Of a stretch of DNA of 64,000 nucleotides, positions 39,271-51,662 are shown one piece after another. This DNA is from Naasia aerilata (lineage in GTDB: Bacteria; Actinomycetota; Actinomycetes; Actinomycetales; Microbacteriaceae): the NCBI RefSeq assembly GCF_030296595.1, contig NZ_AP027731.1, forward strand, positions 2,604,001-2,668,000, given 5' to 3'. The notes under the pieces were generated by a model that was not told the origin of the DNA, ran no database searches, and saw nothing but the letters and a program-made list of their open reading frames with translations. The position numbers were made by a program, and so were the translations under genes. Numbering within the stretch: the first letter of the stretch is position 1; every line of letters starts with the position of its first letter.

Positions 39271-40185
39271 ATGCCACCACACATTGAGCACGAGATGCGC
39301 CGCCTCGAGGGAGTAGCTCACCTCCAGGAGCTCATCGCCGCCGGGTTCTCCCGCTACCAGGTCGCCGCCATGATGAGGCAAGGACAGCTCCTGCGGCCGA
39401 GGATCGGCTGGTACGTCGCACCTTGGCACTCGCCGGATGTCGTGCGCGCCGTGCGCGTCGGCGGGCGCCTGACATGTGTGTCGGCAGCCGCGTCCTACGG
39501 CCTCCCGGTGCCACCGGATCCTCGCGTGCACGTGTGCCTGCCGAGGAACGCCTCGAGGCTGCGAGCGTCCTCCGACGGACGGCGGGTCGCCGCGGGTCAG
39601 GACCGTTCGGTGGTCTGGCACTGGAGCGACACCGCCGGACAGCGCTTTCGGGTGGACCTGGTGGAGGCCCTTCGCGAGGCGAGCACGTGTGTGCCGGCCG
39701 GCTGGTTCGTCGGGATGGTGGACGCGGGACGGAGACCCGATGGCGGGCCGCCGCTCCTGCCCGCCGAGTCTCTGGAGGAGTTGCGGTCCCTGATGCCCCG
39801 CGACAAGCGCGGCCTCCTCGGTCGTTCCGATCCTGCAGCAGAAAGCGTCCTGGAGTCGCTGATGCGAGTGGGACTCGAGGATGCCGGCGTCTTCGCGGAG
39901 ACGCAGGTGGTGCTGGGGTCCTTCCGGGTGGACTTTCTCCTCGACGGATGGCTCGTGATCGAGTGCGACGGCGGCCGACATCACTCCGGGCCCGTCGAGT
40001 TCGAGCGCGACCGAAGGCGGGACGCGGCCCTCAGCCGGCTCGGCTACCGCGTGCTCCGGTTCTCCTACCGCCAGATCGTGGAGGACTGGGAGGGAGTAAT
40101 CAGGACGGTGCGCAGCGTGCTTTCAGGAGGCGGGCGAGCGGCGCGGATCAGGCATGCGTCTGTCCGAGACGGCGTGTCGTCCTGA
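39271..40185 (+). CDS. AbiEi-like winged-helix plus DUF559 endonuclease-fold protein, cassette cargo
   Basis: 304 residues from the ATG at 39271 (in-frame GTGs at 39262 and 39241 are possible). The N-terminal half (HLQELIAAGFSRYQVAAMMRQGQLLRPRIGWYV) is the AbiEi-type winged-helix region. The C-terminal half has the DUF559/Vsr-like core: AESVLESLMRVGL, FRVDFLLDGWLVIECDGGRHH (acidic active site), and FERDRRRDAALSRLGYRVLRFSY. Such proteins are abundant and patchy in Microbacteriaceae and probably act on DNA; the target is unknown. The last dozen codons and the stop lie inside the right-hand repeat, so the C-terminus RIRHASVRDGVSS is repeat-encoded. Confidence 0.82.
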   Translation: MPPHIEHEMRRLEGVAHLQELIAAGFSRYQVAAMMRQGQLLRPRIGWYVAPWHSPDVVRAVRVGGRLTCVSAAASYGLPVPPDPRVHVCLPRNASRLRASSDGRRVAAGQDRSVVWHWSDTAGQRFRVDLVEALREASTCVPAGWFVGMVDAGRRPDGGPPLLPAESLEELRSLMPRDKRGLLGRSDPAAESVLESLMRVGLEDAGVFAETQVVLGSFRVDFLLDGWLVIECDGGRHHSGPVEFERDRRRDAALSRLGYRVLRFSYRQIVEDWEGVIRTVRSVLSGGGRAARIRHASVRDGVSS

Positions 40186-40242
40186 TCCGCGGGCAAAACG
40201 GAACAGACGTCCTGATCCGCGTCGATTTTCCTGATCCGCGCA
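40140..40242 (-). repeat. 103-bp inverted-repeat element, right copy
   Basis: Opposite in orientation to the left copy. It starts within the 3' end of the DUF559 gene and ends with CCTGATCCGCGCA (40230-40242). Three copies of CCTGATCCGCG occur in it (40181, 40211, 40230). Its outer edge is 120 bases before pyrR. Confidence 0.88.
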
Positions 40243-40302
40243 GGTGGCGGGGCGGCGAGGAGGGCAGAAGTCGGGGCGCGCTCGGCGTTCCTGGCGGGCG
40301 GG

Positions 40303-40308
40303 TAGGGT
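40303..40308 (+). promoter_or_regulatory. Candidate -10 box for the pyr operon
   Basis: TAGGGT, 53 bases before the pyrR GTG. A start near 40314 would give a short leader consisting almost only of the PyrR-binding hairpin. Confidence 0.4.
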
Positions 40309-40321
40309 GGAGGCGTTCGAC

Positions 40322-40358
40322 ATCCTTTAAGGCCGTCCAGTGAGGCGGGGAAGGAGGT
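40322..40358 (+). promoter_or_regulatory. PyrR-binding RNA leader overlapping the ribosome site
   Basis: The leader reads CCTTTAAGGCCGTCCAGTGA then GGCGGGGAAGGAGG. GTCCAGTGAGGC resembles the PyrR binding-loop consensus (UCCAGAGAGGC type) known from Bacillus. CCTT (40324-40327) can pair with AAGG (40351-40354), and GCC with GGC on either side of the loop. The AAGGAGG ribosome site forms part of the stem, so PyrR-UMP binding would block translation of pyrR directly, as reported for mycobacteria. No terminator is seen. Confidence 0.7.
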
Positions 40359-40361
40359 CAG

Positions 40362-40973
40362 GTGGCTGCGCGTGCCGTACTGCAGCAGGCTGACATCTCG
40401 CGGGCTCTGACCCGCATCGCCCACGAGATCCTCGAGGACAACAAGGGGACCGACGGTCTCGTGCTCCTCGGCATCCCCACTCGCGGCGTCGAGCTGGCCG
40501 ACCGTCTCGCCGAGCTCCTCACCCGCATCGCGGGCGGCGACTGGGTCTGCCCGGTGGGCTCCCTGGACGTGACCATGTATCGCGACGACCTCGGCCGCAA
40601 CCCGGTCCGCAGCACCGCACCCACGCGGATGCCGGGCGGCGGCATCGACGGGCGCAGGGTGGTGCTCGTCGACGACGTGCTCTACTCGGGGCGCACCATC
40701 CGCGCGGCGCTCGACGCCCTCGCCGACCACGGCCGCCCCGCCGCCGTGCGGCTCGCCGTGCTCGTGGACCGCGGGCACCGGGAGCTGCCCATCCGCCCCG
40801 ACTTCGTGGGCAAGAACCTGCCGTCCGCCGCCACCGAGCGGGTCAACGTGCGGCTCACCGGCACCGACGGCGTCGACGCGGTGACGATCGAGGACGGGGA
40901 GAGGCAGCATGAAGGCCCACCGGCTCGACTCCGTACCCTGTCCACGGCTCGAGGACGGGGAGAGGCCGCGTGA
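40362..40973 (+). CDS. pyrR: Bifunctional pyr operon regulator/uracil phosphoribosyltransferase PyrR
   Basis: 203 residues. PRTase fold with [27 protein letters not shown], the PRPP loop [21 protein letters not shown] and DFVGKNLP. It senses UMP/PRPP and binds pyr leader RNA; it may also salvage uracil. The typical family end is near DGVDAVTIE; beyond it is a 25-residue extension, [20 protein letters not shown] then GRGEAA. A tandem duplication of the pyrR-pyrB junction produced it. The GTG start lies at the end of the PyrR-binding leader. Confidence 0.95.
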   Translation: MAARAVLQQADISRALTRIAHEILEDNKGTDGLVLLGIPTRGVELADRLAELLTRIAGGDWVCPVGSLDVTMYRDDLGRNPVRSTAPTRMPGGGIDGRRVVLVDDVLYSGRTIRAALDALADHGRPAAVRLAVLVDRGHRELPIRPDFVGKNLPSAATERVNVRLTGTDGVDAVTIEDGERQHEGPPARLRTLSTARGRGEAA

Positions 40974-40975
40974 AG
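40888..40975 (+). repeat. Duplicated pyrR-pyrB junction (27-bp direct repeat)
   Basis: TCGAGGACGGGGAGAGGCAG then CATGAAG (40888-40914) recurs at 40949-40975 with two changes (CAGCATG becomes CCGCGTG); period 61 bases. Each copy carries a purine-rich ribosome site and a start codon (ATG 40909, GTG 40970). Only the second is in frame with pyrB. Confidence 0.85.
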
Positions 40976-41916
40976 CACCTGCTCTCCACCCGCGACCTGG
41001 ACCGCGACGCCGCCGTGCGGATCCTCGACGTCGCCGAGGACATGGCCGCGACCCAGCAGCGGGAGGTCAAGAAGCTGCCGACGCTGCGCGGCAAGACGGT
41101 CGTGAACCTCTTCTTCGAGGACTCCACCCGCACGCGCATCTCCTTCGAGGCGGCCGCGAAGCGCCTCTCCGCCGACGTCATCAGCTTCGCCGCGAAGGGC
41201 TCGAGCGTCTCCAAGGGGAGTCGCTGCAGGACACCGCGCAGACCCTGGAGGCGATCGGCGCGGACGGCATCGTGATCCGCCACTGGGCCTCCGGCGCCCC
41301 CGCCGTGCTGGCGCGCAGCGGCTGGATCGCGGCAAGCGTCGTCAATGCCGGCGACGGCACGCACGAGCATCCGACGCAGGCGCTCCTCGACGCCTTCACC
41401 CTCCGCAGGCGCCTGCACGGCGATGCCGGACGGGGGCGCGCGCTCGACGGCGTGCGGGTGCTCATCGTCGGCGACATCCTGCACTCGCGGGTCGCCCGCT
41501 CGAACGTGTGGCTGCTCGCCACTCTCGGCGCGGAGGTGACGCTCGTGGGGCCGCCGACGCTACTCCCGCACGGGATCGAGGGGTGGCCGGTGACCGCCGT
41601 CCACGACCTCGACGCCGCCATCGCCGACACCGACCCGGACGCCGTCATGATGCTCCGGGTCCAGCGCGAGCGGATGGCCGACGCCTTCTTCCCGAGCACC
41701 CGCGAGTACTCGGCGAACTGGGGCCTGACCGGCGCCCGGTTCCGCGCGCTGCCGGAGCGGACCATCGTGATGCACCCCGGACCCATGAACCGCGGCTTCG
41801 AGATTGCGTCCGAGGCGGCCGACTCGCTCCGGTCCACCGTGCGCGAGCAGGTCGCCAACGGCGTCGCGACGCGCATGGCCGCCCTGTATCTGACGCTCGC
41901 CGGAGGTGCGGCATGA
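40970..41916 (+). CDS. pyrB: Aspartate carbamoyltransferase catalytic subunit (frame broken)
   Basis: First committed pyrimidine step. GTG at 40970 overlaps the pyrR stop. N-terminal [18 protein letters not shown] and the carbamoyl-phosphate loop [19 protein letters not shown]. At 41215-41218 GGGG must be GGGGG to give [27 protein letters not shown], then [16 protein letters not shown] and the [12 protein letters not shown] end. Corrected length 315. It works with pyrC, its overlapping neighbour. Confidence 0.93.
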
Positions 41917-43222
41917 CCGCCTATCTGCTCGCCGGGGCCACCCTGCCCGACGGCTCGACCGCCGACCTGCTGCTCGAGGACGGAATTCTCGCCGAGGTCG
42001 GCACCGGGCTGTCCCGAGCCGGGGCGACGCGCATCGATGCGGCCGGGCTCGTCGCCCTGCCGGGCCTCGTCGACCTGCACACCCACCTGCGCGAGCCGGG
42101 CGGCGAGGGGCGGAGACGGTGCTGAGCGGATCCCGTGCCGCGGCCGCAGGCGGCTACACCGCGGTGAGCGCCATGGCGAACACCGACCCGGTCGCCGACA
42201 CCGCGAGCGTCGTCGAGCAGGTGCTCGCCCTGGGTGAGGCCGCGGGGTACGTGACCGTCCGCCCCATCGGCGCCGTCACGCGCGGCCTCGGCGGCGAGCA
42301 GCTCGCGGACATCGGCGGGATGGCCCGCTCCCGCGCGCGGGTGCGCATGTTCAGCGACGACGGCTCGTGCGTCGCGGACCCGCTGCTCATGCGGCGGGCG
42401 CTCGAGTACATCCGCGGGTTCGGCGGAGTGCTGGCGCAGCACGCCCAGGAGCCGCGGCTCACGATCGGCGCCCAGCTGAACGAGGGCCCGACGAGCGCCG
42501 AGCTCGGCCTCGCGGGATGGCCCGCGGTGGCGGAGGAGGCGATCATCGCCCGGGACGTCCTGCTGGCCCAGCACACCGGGGCGCGCCTGCACATCTGCCA
42601 TGTCTCCACCGCGGGATCGGTCGAGCTGCTGCGCTGGGCGAAGAGCCGGGGCATCGACGTGACCGCGGAGGTCACCCCGCACCACCTGCTGCTGACGGAC
42701 CGGCTCGCGGACGGCTACGACGCGCGCTACAAGGTGAACCCGCCGCTGCGGTCGGACGACGACGTGGCCGCGGTCCGAGCCGGCCTCGCCGACGGCACGA
42801 TCGACGTCGTCGCGACCGACCACGCGCCGCACGGACAGGACGCCAAGACCTGCGAGTGGAGCGCCGCCGCGAACGGCATGGTGGGGCTCGAGTCGGCGCT
42901 GCCCGTCGTGCACGAGGCGATGGTCGAGTCGGGGCTTCTGGACTGGGCCGGGATCGCGCGCGTGATGTCGGCCGCGCCTGCCCGAATCGGCGGCGTCGAG
43001 GGACACGGGCAGGCGCTCGTCCCCGGAGCGGCCGCCGAGGTCACGCTCTACGACCCTGCCGCTCGGCGCGACTTCGCGGTCGGTGATCTGGCAGGACGCA
43101 GCCGCAACTCGCCCTACCTGGGCCGCTCCCTGCCCGGCCGCGTCGTCGCCGTCTTCCACGACGGACGGCCGACCGTGCTCGACGGGGCGCTGCGCGAATC
43201 CGAGGAGGTCCGCCGTGCGTGA
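41913..43222 (+). CDS. pyrC: Dihydroorotase (frame broken as sequenced)
   Basis: Zinc enzyme closing carbamoyl-aspartate to dihydroorotate. The metal motif [12 protein letters not shown] is in the first frame. The run at 42107-42110 (GGGG, needing GGGGG) breaks it before [22 protein letters not shown]. The rest shows [41 protein letters not shown] and the catalytic Asp in [10 protein letters not shown]. Corrected length 436. Coupled by ATGA to pyrB and overlapping the next membrane-protein gene. Confidence 0.93.
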
Positions 43223-43745
43223 TCAGCTCGTCCCCACGATCATTCTGATCGCCCTCCTCGTGCTCGCGGGGATCGGCATGCTGCTCGGCTGGCGCCGGCT
43301 GCAGCGCCGGCAGGCGGACATCGGCACGGTCGCGGCGCTTCCCGCCGATCCCGGCGTGCCGACGCTGACCGCCGACGCGCTCTACGTGGCCACGACCCTC
43401 CGCGACCAGCCGCTCCAGCGCGTGGCGGTGCAGGGCCTCGGGATGCGGGCGCGCTCGACCGTGCAGGTCTTCCCCGGCGGCGTCTCACTCGCGATCCAGG
43501 GCCGGGATGCGGCCTGGATCCCGGCGGCGGAGCTCGACTCCGCGGGCCGCGCGACCTACGCGATCGACAAGGGCGTCGAGCCCGGCGGTCTCGTGCGGAT
43601 CGCCTGGCAGCTCGGCGGCACCGCCGTCGACACCTATCTCCGTCCGGCCTCCCCGGCCGACGGCACCTCCATCCTCGACGCGGTTCAGCGCATCGCGCGC
43701 GGTTCGATAGCGTCGAGTCCGGACACCAGCGAAAGAGAGAACTGA
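43215..43745 (+). CDS. Pyr-operon membrane protein (conserved actinobacterial, PH-like)
   Basis: 176 residues: one N-terminal helix (LVPTIILIALLVLAGIGMLLG, about 5-25), a basic RRLQRRQ stop, then a beta-rich domain (LYVATTLRDQPLQRVAVQGL, RSTVQVFPGGVSLAIQGRDAAWIPAAEL, GLVRIAWQLGG). A protein of this type sits between pyrC and carA in most actinobacteria, including mycobacteria. Its role is unknown; constant linkage suggests a link to pyrimidine synthesis or simple co-expression. GTG at 43215 overlaps the pyrC stop, and carA follows with no gap. Confidence 0.8.
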   Translation: MRDQLVPTIILIALLVLAGIGMLLGWRRLQRRQADIGTVAALPADPGVPTLTADALYVATTLRDQPLQRVAVQGLGMRARSTVQVFPGGVSLAIQGRDAAWIPAAELDSAGRATYAIDKGVEPGGLVRIAWQLGGTAVDTYLRPASPADGTSILDAVQRIARGSIASSPDTSEREN

Positions 43746-45016
43746 GTGCGTGCACGCGAGAAGGCGGTGCTGGTCCTCGAGGACGGCCGCCGCTTCAGCG
43801 GCCAGGCGTACGGCGCGCGGGGGCGGACCTTCGGCGAGGCCGTGTTCGCCACCGGGATGACCGGCTACCAGGAGACCATCACCGACCCGTCCTACGCCGG
43901 CCAGATCGTCCTGCAGACGGCGCCGCACATCGGCAACACCGGCGTGAACGACGAGGACCCCGAGTCCAGCCGCATCTGGGTCGCCGGCTACGTCGTCCGG
44001 GACCCGTCACGGACGGTGTCCAACCACCGCGCCGTGCGCAGCCTCGACGACGACCTCGAGACGCAGGGCGTCGTGGGCATCAGCGGCATCGACACCCGTG
44101 CGGTCACCCGGCACCTGCGCGACAAGGGCGCCATGCGCGCCGGGATCTTCTCGGGCGCCGACGCCGACCTCGAGGCGCACGACCAGCTCGGCCTCGTGCG
44201 CGAGAGCCCGGAGATGACGGGCTCCCACCTGTCCACCGCGGTGTCGACCCCCGTGCTCTACACGGTGGAGGCCACGGCGGAGCGGATCGGCTCCGTCGCG
44301 ATCGTCGACCTCGGCATCAAGGCGGCCACCATCCGCGCCCTCGCCGAGCGCGGGTTCGACGTGCACGTCGTCCCCGAGTCCGTCACCGCGGAGGAGCTCT
44401 TCGCGCTCGACCCCTCCGCCGTCTTCTACTCGAACGGACCCGGCGATCCGGGAGCGTCGGACGACCACGTGGAGCTGCTGCGGGCAGTCCTCCGCCGCGG
44501 CACGCCCTTCTTCGGCATTTGCTTCGGCAACCAGCTGCTCGGCCGGGCGCTCGGCTTCGGCACCTACAAGCTGCCGTTCGGCCACCGCGGCATCAACCAG
44601 CCGGTGCTCGACCGGCGGACCGGCCGCGTGGAGATCACCGCGCACAACCACGGCTTCGCGGTCGACGCGCCCCTCGACGGCCCCGTCGAGACCCCGGCCG
44701 GCTTCGGTCGCGCCGAGGTGACCCACGTCGACCTCAACGACGACGTGGTCGAGGGCATCGCGTGCCTCGACATCCCGGCGTTCAGCGTCCAGTACCACCC
44801 GGAGGCCGCGGCCGGGCCGCACGACTCCCAGTACCTGTTCGACCGCTTCCGTGACATGGTGCTCGCGTCGCAGCGGTCGAAGGAGGAGGCGATCGCCGTC
44901 GAGGCCGAGCCGCAGGTCACGCCCCGCGACGCCTCGCCGCGCCAGGGCGCCGAGGCGGCGGGCCTCACGAGTGGAACCGAGCCCGCCGCACCCACGCAGA
45001 CCGGGAAGGACGCCTG

Positions 45017-45017
<1 letters not shown>
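43746..45017 (+). CDS. carA: Carbamoyl-phosphate synthase small subunit
   Basis: 423 residues; glutaminase subunit feeding ammonia to CarB. The N-terminal domain includes [22 protein letters not shown]. The class I amidotransferase domain has [10 protein letters not shown], the nucleophile in [21 protein letters not shown], and His-Glu in [15 protein letters not shown] 45-residue C-terminal tail (about 375-423) is extra low-complexity sequence. GTG start; the stop overlaps the carB ATG by one base. Confidence 0.95.
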
Positions 45018-48344
<3,327 letters not shown>

Positions 48345-48348
<4 letters not shown>

Positions 48349-49223
48349 CCGGGACACCCCCGACGCCGTTCGGCGATCGCCTCGCCGCCGCGTTCGACGC
48401 CTACGGCCACCTGTGCATCGGCATCGACCCGCACGAGTACCTGCTGAAGGAGTGGGGGCTGCCGCTCAGCGCGGTCGGCGCCCACGAGTTCGGGCTGCGG
48501 GTCATCGAGGCGTGCGCCGGTCGCGTGGGCATCGTGAAGCCGCAGGTCGCCTTCTACGAGCGGTTCGGCTCCATCGGCTTCCGCGTCCTCGAGGACGTGC
48601 TCGTCGAGGCGCGCAAGGCCGGGCTCGTGGTCATCGGCGACGTCAAGCGCGGCGACCTCGGCTCGACGCTCGAGGCGTACGCGCAGGCCTGGCTGAGCCC
48701 CGGCTCGCCGCTCGAGGTCGACGCCATGACGATCAGCGCCTATCAGGGGTTCGGCGCCCTGCAGGCGCCGCTCGAGTTCGCCGAGAACGCCGGCAAGGGT
48801 CTGCTGGTCCTGTCGGCCACGTCGAACCCGGAGGCCATGGCGGTGCAGACGTCGATCATCCAGCGGGAGACGCAGGCGGGAAAGACCGTCGCCGGCGGAC
48901 TCGCGTCCCGCGTGGCCGGCTGGAACTCGGAGCACCAGGTGGGGCAGCGACTCGGCTCCATCGGCGTCGTGCTCGGCGCGACCATCGACTTCCAGGATGT
49001 CGGCATCGACCTCGACGAGCTCGCGGCGCCGCCCGCCGCCCCGATCCTCGCCCCCGGCTTCGGCTACCAGGGCGCGGACTTCAGCCAGGTGCGCCGCATC
49101 TTCGGCGTCGCGGCCGACCAGGTGATCGTCACCGCGTCGCGGAGCATCCTCTCCGCGGGGACCGGCGGCATCCGTGCCGCGATCGACGCGCAGGTGCAGC
49201 AGGTGGCGGAGGCGTACGCGTGA
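48345..49223 (+). CDS. pyrF: Orotidine 5'-phosphate decarboxylase, type 2
   Basis: 292 residues, the longer type 2 form. Starts [22 protein letters not shown]; catalytic [22 protein letters not shown] with the Lys-Asp pair; [24 protein letters not shown]; and the C-terminal phosphate site [19 protein letters not shown]. It converts OMP to UMP, the last step encoded in this operon. ATGA overlap with carB and GTGA overlap with the next gene. Confidence 0.95.
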
Positions 49224-50107
49224 AGCCGCCTGAGGTCGACCGAATCGCGGGGTCCCGTGCCGCCGTTGCGGCCCGGCGCGCCCGCGCCGAGGTGAAGCGC
49301 CAGATCGCGAGCGGCGAGCGGACGGCGGGCGAGGTGCTCGACGCCGCGACGCCCGAGAACCCCGCCGAGGCGACGCTCCGGGTCAGCGAGCTGATCGGCA
49401 GCATCCCGTGGCTCGGGCCGACGCGGACCGCGCGCATCATGAGCGAGCTGGGCATCTCCCCGTCCAAGCGCGTCGGCGGGCTCGGCGTGCATCAGAAGAA
49501 GCGGCTGCGCGAGTTCCTCGTCGAGCGGCAGAAGCGCAAGATCGAGCCTGGCGCCCTCGTGGTCCTCGCGGGCCCGACCGCCGTCGGCAAGGGCACCGTC
49601 TCCGCGCACATCCGCGACCACCACCCGGACGTCCTCCTCTCGGTCAGCGCGACGACGCGCCCGCCCCGCCCCGGCGAGATCGAGGGCGTGACCTACTACT
49701 TCGTCGACGACGCCGAGTTCGACCGGATGATCGAGGCCGGCGAGTTCCTCGAGTGGGCGAGGGTGCACAACGCCTACCGCTACGGCACGCCGCGGAGCCC
49801 GATCACCCAGGCGCTGGCCGAGGGCAAGAGCGTCCTGCTCGAGATCGACATCCAGGGCGCCCGCCAGGTGCGCGAGGTCTTCCCCGAGGCGCGCCTCGTG
49901 TTCCTGCTGCCGCCCAGCTGGGACGAGCTCGTCCGCCGGCTCACCGGCCGCGGCACCGAGGACCAGGACGAGCAGGACCGCCGGCTCGTGACGGCCCGGG
50001 AGGAGCTCGCCGCCCAGGACGAGTTCGACTACCGCGTCGTCAACTCGGACGTGGAGACCGCCGCGCGCGAGGTTGTAGACTTGATGCCGACTTCGCCCGG
50101 CGACTGA
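49220..50107 (+). CDS. gmk: Actinobacterial integration host factor (mIHF) fused to guanylate kinase
   Basis: One continuous 295-residue frame. Residues about 1-105 are a complete mIHF-type DNA-binding domain: [19 protein letters not shown], a helix-turn-helix near [18 protein letters not shown] (H2TH), and [16 protein letters not shown]. Residues about 112-290 are guanylate kinase: P-loop [62 protein letters not shown] and [13 protein letters not shown]. In most actinobacteria mihF and gmk are separate adjacent genes. Here no stop or start lies between them. GTG start overlapping pyrF. Confidence 0.93.
   Translation: MKPPEVDRIAGSRAAVAARRARAEVKRQIASGERTAGEVLDAATPENPAEATLRVSELIGSIPWLGPTRTARIMSELGISPSKRVGGLGVHQKKRLREFLVERQKRKIEPGALVVLAGPTAVGKGTVSAHIRDHHPDVLLSVSATTRPPRPGEIEGVTYYFVDDAEFDRMIEAGEFLEWARVHNAYRYGTPRSPITQALAEGKSVLLEIDIQGARQVREVFPEARLVFLLPPSWDELVRRLTGRGTEDQDEQDRRLVTAREELAAQDEFDYRVVNSDVETAAREVVDLMPTSPGD
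50076..50081 (+). promoter_or_regulatory. Candidate -10 box for rpoZ
   Basis: TAGACT inside the 3' end of gmk, 49 bases before the rpoZ ATG; a strong AGAGGAGGA ribosome site follows. Confidence 0.35.
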
Positions 50108-50130
50108 CGCCCGGCGACAGAGGAGGACCC

Positions 50131-50384
50131 ATGACCACCAACAAGTCCGCGGGCATCATCGACCCGCCGATCGACGACCTCCTGAGCAAGGTGGACTCCA
50201 AGTACGCCCTGGTGCTGTTCGCCAGCAAGCGGGCCCGCCAGATCAACGACTACTACGCCGACCTCCACGAGGAAGCCTCTTCGACAACGTCGGCCCCCTG
50301 GTCGACTCCTCGATCGACGACAAGCCGCTCTCGGTGGCGCTGCGCGAGATCAACGAGGACAAGCTCGTCGTCCGCGCCCTCTGA
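50131..50384 (+). CDS. rpoZ: RNA polymerase omega subunit (frame broken as sequenced)
   Basis: Small subunit that helps assemble beta'. The first frame reads [41 protein letters not shown] at 50271-50272 must be GGG to continue [35 protein letters not shown] to the stop at 50382-50384. Corrected length 84, normal. The conserved [18 protein letters not shown] core is unmistakable. It lies between gmk and coaBC, the usual place. Confidence 0.92.
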
Positions 50385-50391
50385 GCCGGGG

Positions 50392-51601
50392 ATGACTCCC
50401 GGCGATCGACTGCGCGTCGTCGTCGGGATCACCGGCGGCATCGCGGCGTACAAGGCCGTCGGCCTTGTACGCCTCTTCGTGCTGGCCGGGCACGACGTCC
50501 ACGTCATAGCGACGGAGGCGGCTCTGCGCTTCGTGGGGCTGCCCACGCTCGAGGCGATCAGCCGGAATCCGGTCGGCACCGACCTGTACGAGGGCGTCGC
50601 CCAGGTGCGCCATGTCGCGCTCGGCCAGTCCGCCGACGTGATCGTGGTCGCACCCGCAACGGCCAACACGCTCGCTCGGCTCGCGACCGGCATCGCCGAC
50701 GACCTGCTCGGCACCACCGTGCTCGCGAGCTCGGCTCCGCTCGTGCTCGCCCCCGCGATGCACACGGAGATGTGGCAGCACCCTCCACCGTCGCCAACGT
50801 CGCCCTCCTCCGCGAGCGCGGCGCGCACATCGTCGGACCCGGCGTTGGCGCCCTCACCGGATCCGACGTCGGCCCCGGGCGCATGGCCGAGCCCGAGGAG
50901 ATCCTCGCTGCGGCACTGGCTGCGGTGCGGCCCCAGGACCTCGCCGGCCGCCGCATCCTCGTCACCGCGGGGGCACGCGAGAGCCGCTCGACCCTGTCCG
51001 CTTCCTGGGCAACCGGTCGAGCGGACGCCAAGGCGTCGCACTGGCCGAGGCCGCGCGAGACCGCGGTGCGAGCGTCACGCTGATCGCCGCCCACCTCGAG
51101 GTGCCGGCCCCGCTCGGCGTCGAGGTCCGCACCGTCGAGACCACCGAGCAGCTCGCCGCGGCCGTCGCGGAGGGCGCGGCCCTCGCCGACACCGTGATCA
51201 TGGCCGCGGCGGTCGCCGACTACCGCCCGGAGCGCGTCGCGGACGCGAAGCTCAAGAAGGAGTCGATGGGGGAGGAGTACGACCTCCGCCTGGTGCGCAA
51301 CCCGGACATCCTCCGCGAGCTCACGTCCGGCCGGCTGGCGGCCGAGCGGCCGGAGGGACAGATCGTGATCGGCTTCGCCGCCGAGACGGAGCAGGACTCC
51401 GCGCGCCTCCTCGAGATGGCTCGGGAGAAGGCGGCGCGGAAGGGCGTCGACTACCTCGTCCTCAACAGGGTGGGCTGGGCGGAAGGTTTCGGCACCCCTC
51501 GTAACACGGTCACGGTGCTCGATCGGGCCGGCTCTATAGTGAGTGAGGCCGCGGGCGACAAGCTGTCGGTGGCCCACCGGATACTCGACGTCATCGTCTG
51601 A
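50392..51601 (+). CDS. coaBC: Phosphopantothenoylcysteine decarboxylase/synthase CoaBC (two frame breaks)
   Basis: Two steps of coenzyme A synthesis. CoaC half: [19 protein letters not shown], the catalytic His in [31 protein letters not shown]. Break 1 at 50781-50783 (CCC for CCCC) before [20 protein letters not shown]. Break 2 at 50969-50973 (five G for six) before [19 protein letters not shown], the start of CoaB, followed by [39 protein letters not shown] and IGFAAETE. Corrected length 403. Frames run 1, 0, 2, exactly as two single-base losses predict. Confidence 0.92.
51535..51540 (+). promoter_or_regulatory. -10 box for metK
   Basis: TATAGT, close to the ideal -10 hexamer, in the last codons of coaBC, about 120 bases before the metK ATG. 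Confidence 0.5.
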
Positions 51602-51662
51602 GCGGTTCGCACGAGGAGTTTCGTCGTCGCGGGGAGGCCCCGCCATTCACCCCTGGAGAGTC

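Noticed and set aside
40909..41916. An alternative, longer pyrB starting at ATG 40909
   Set aside because: That frame begins with non-PyrB sequence and only becomes PyrB after the frame break at 41215; the true N-terminus (KHLLSTRDL) starts at GTG 40970.
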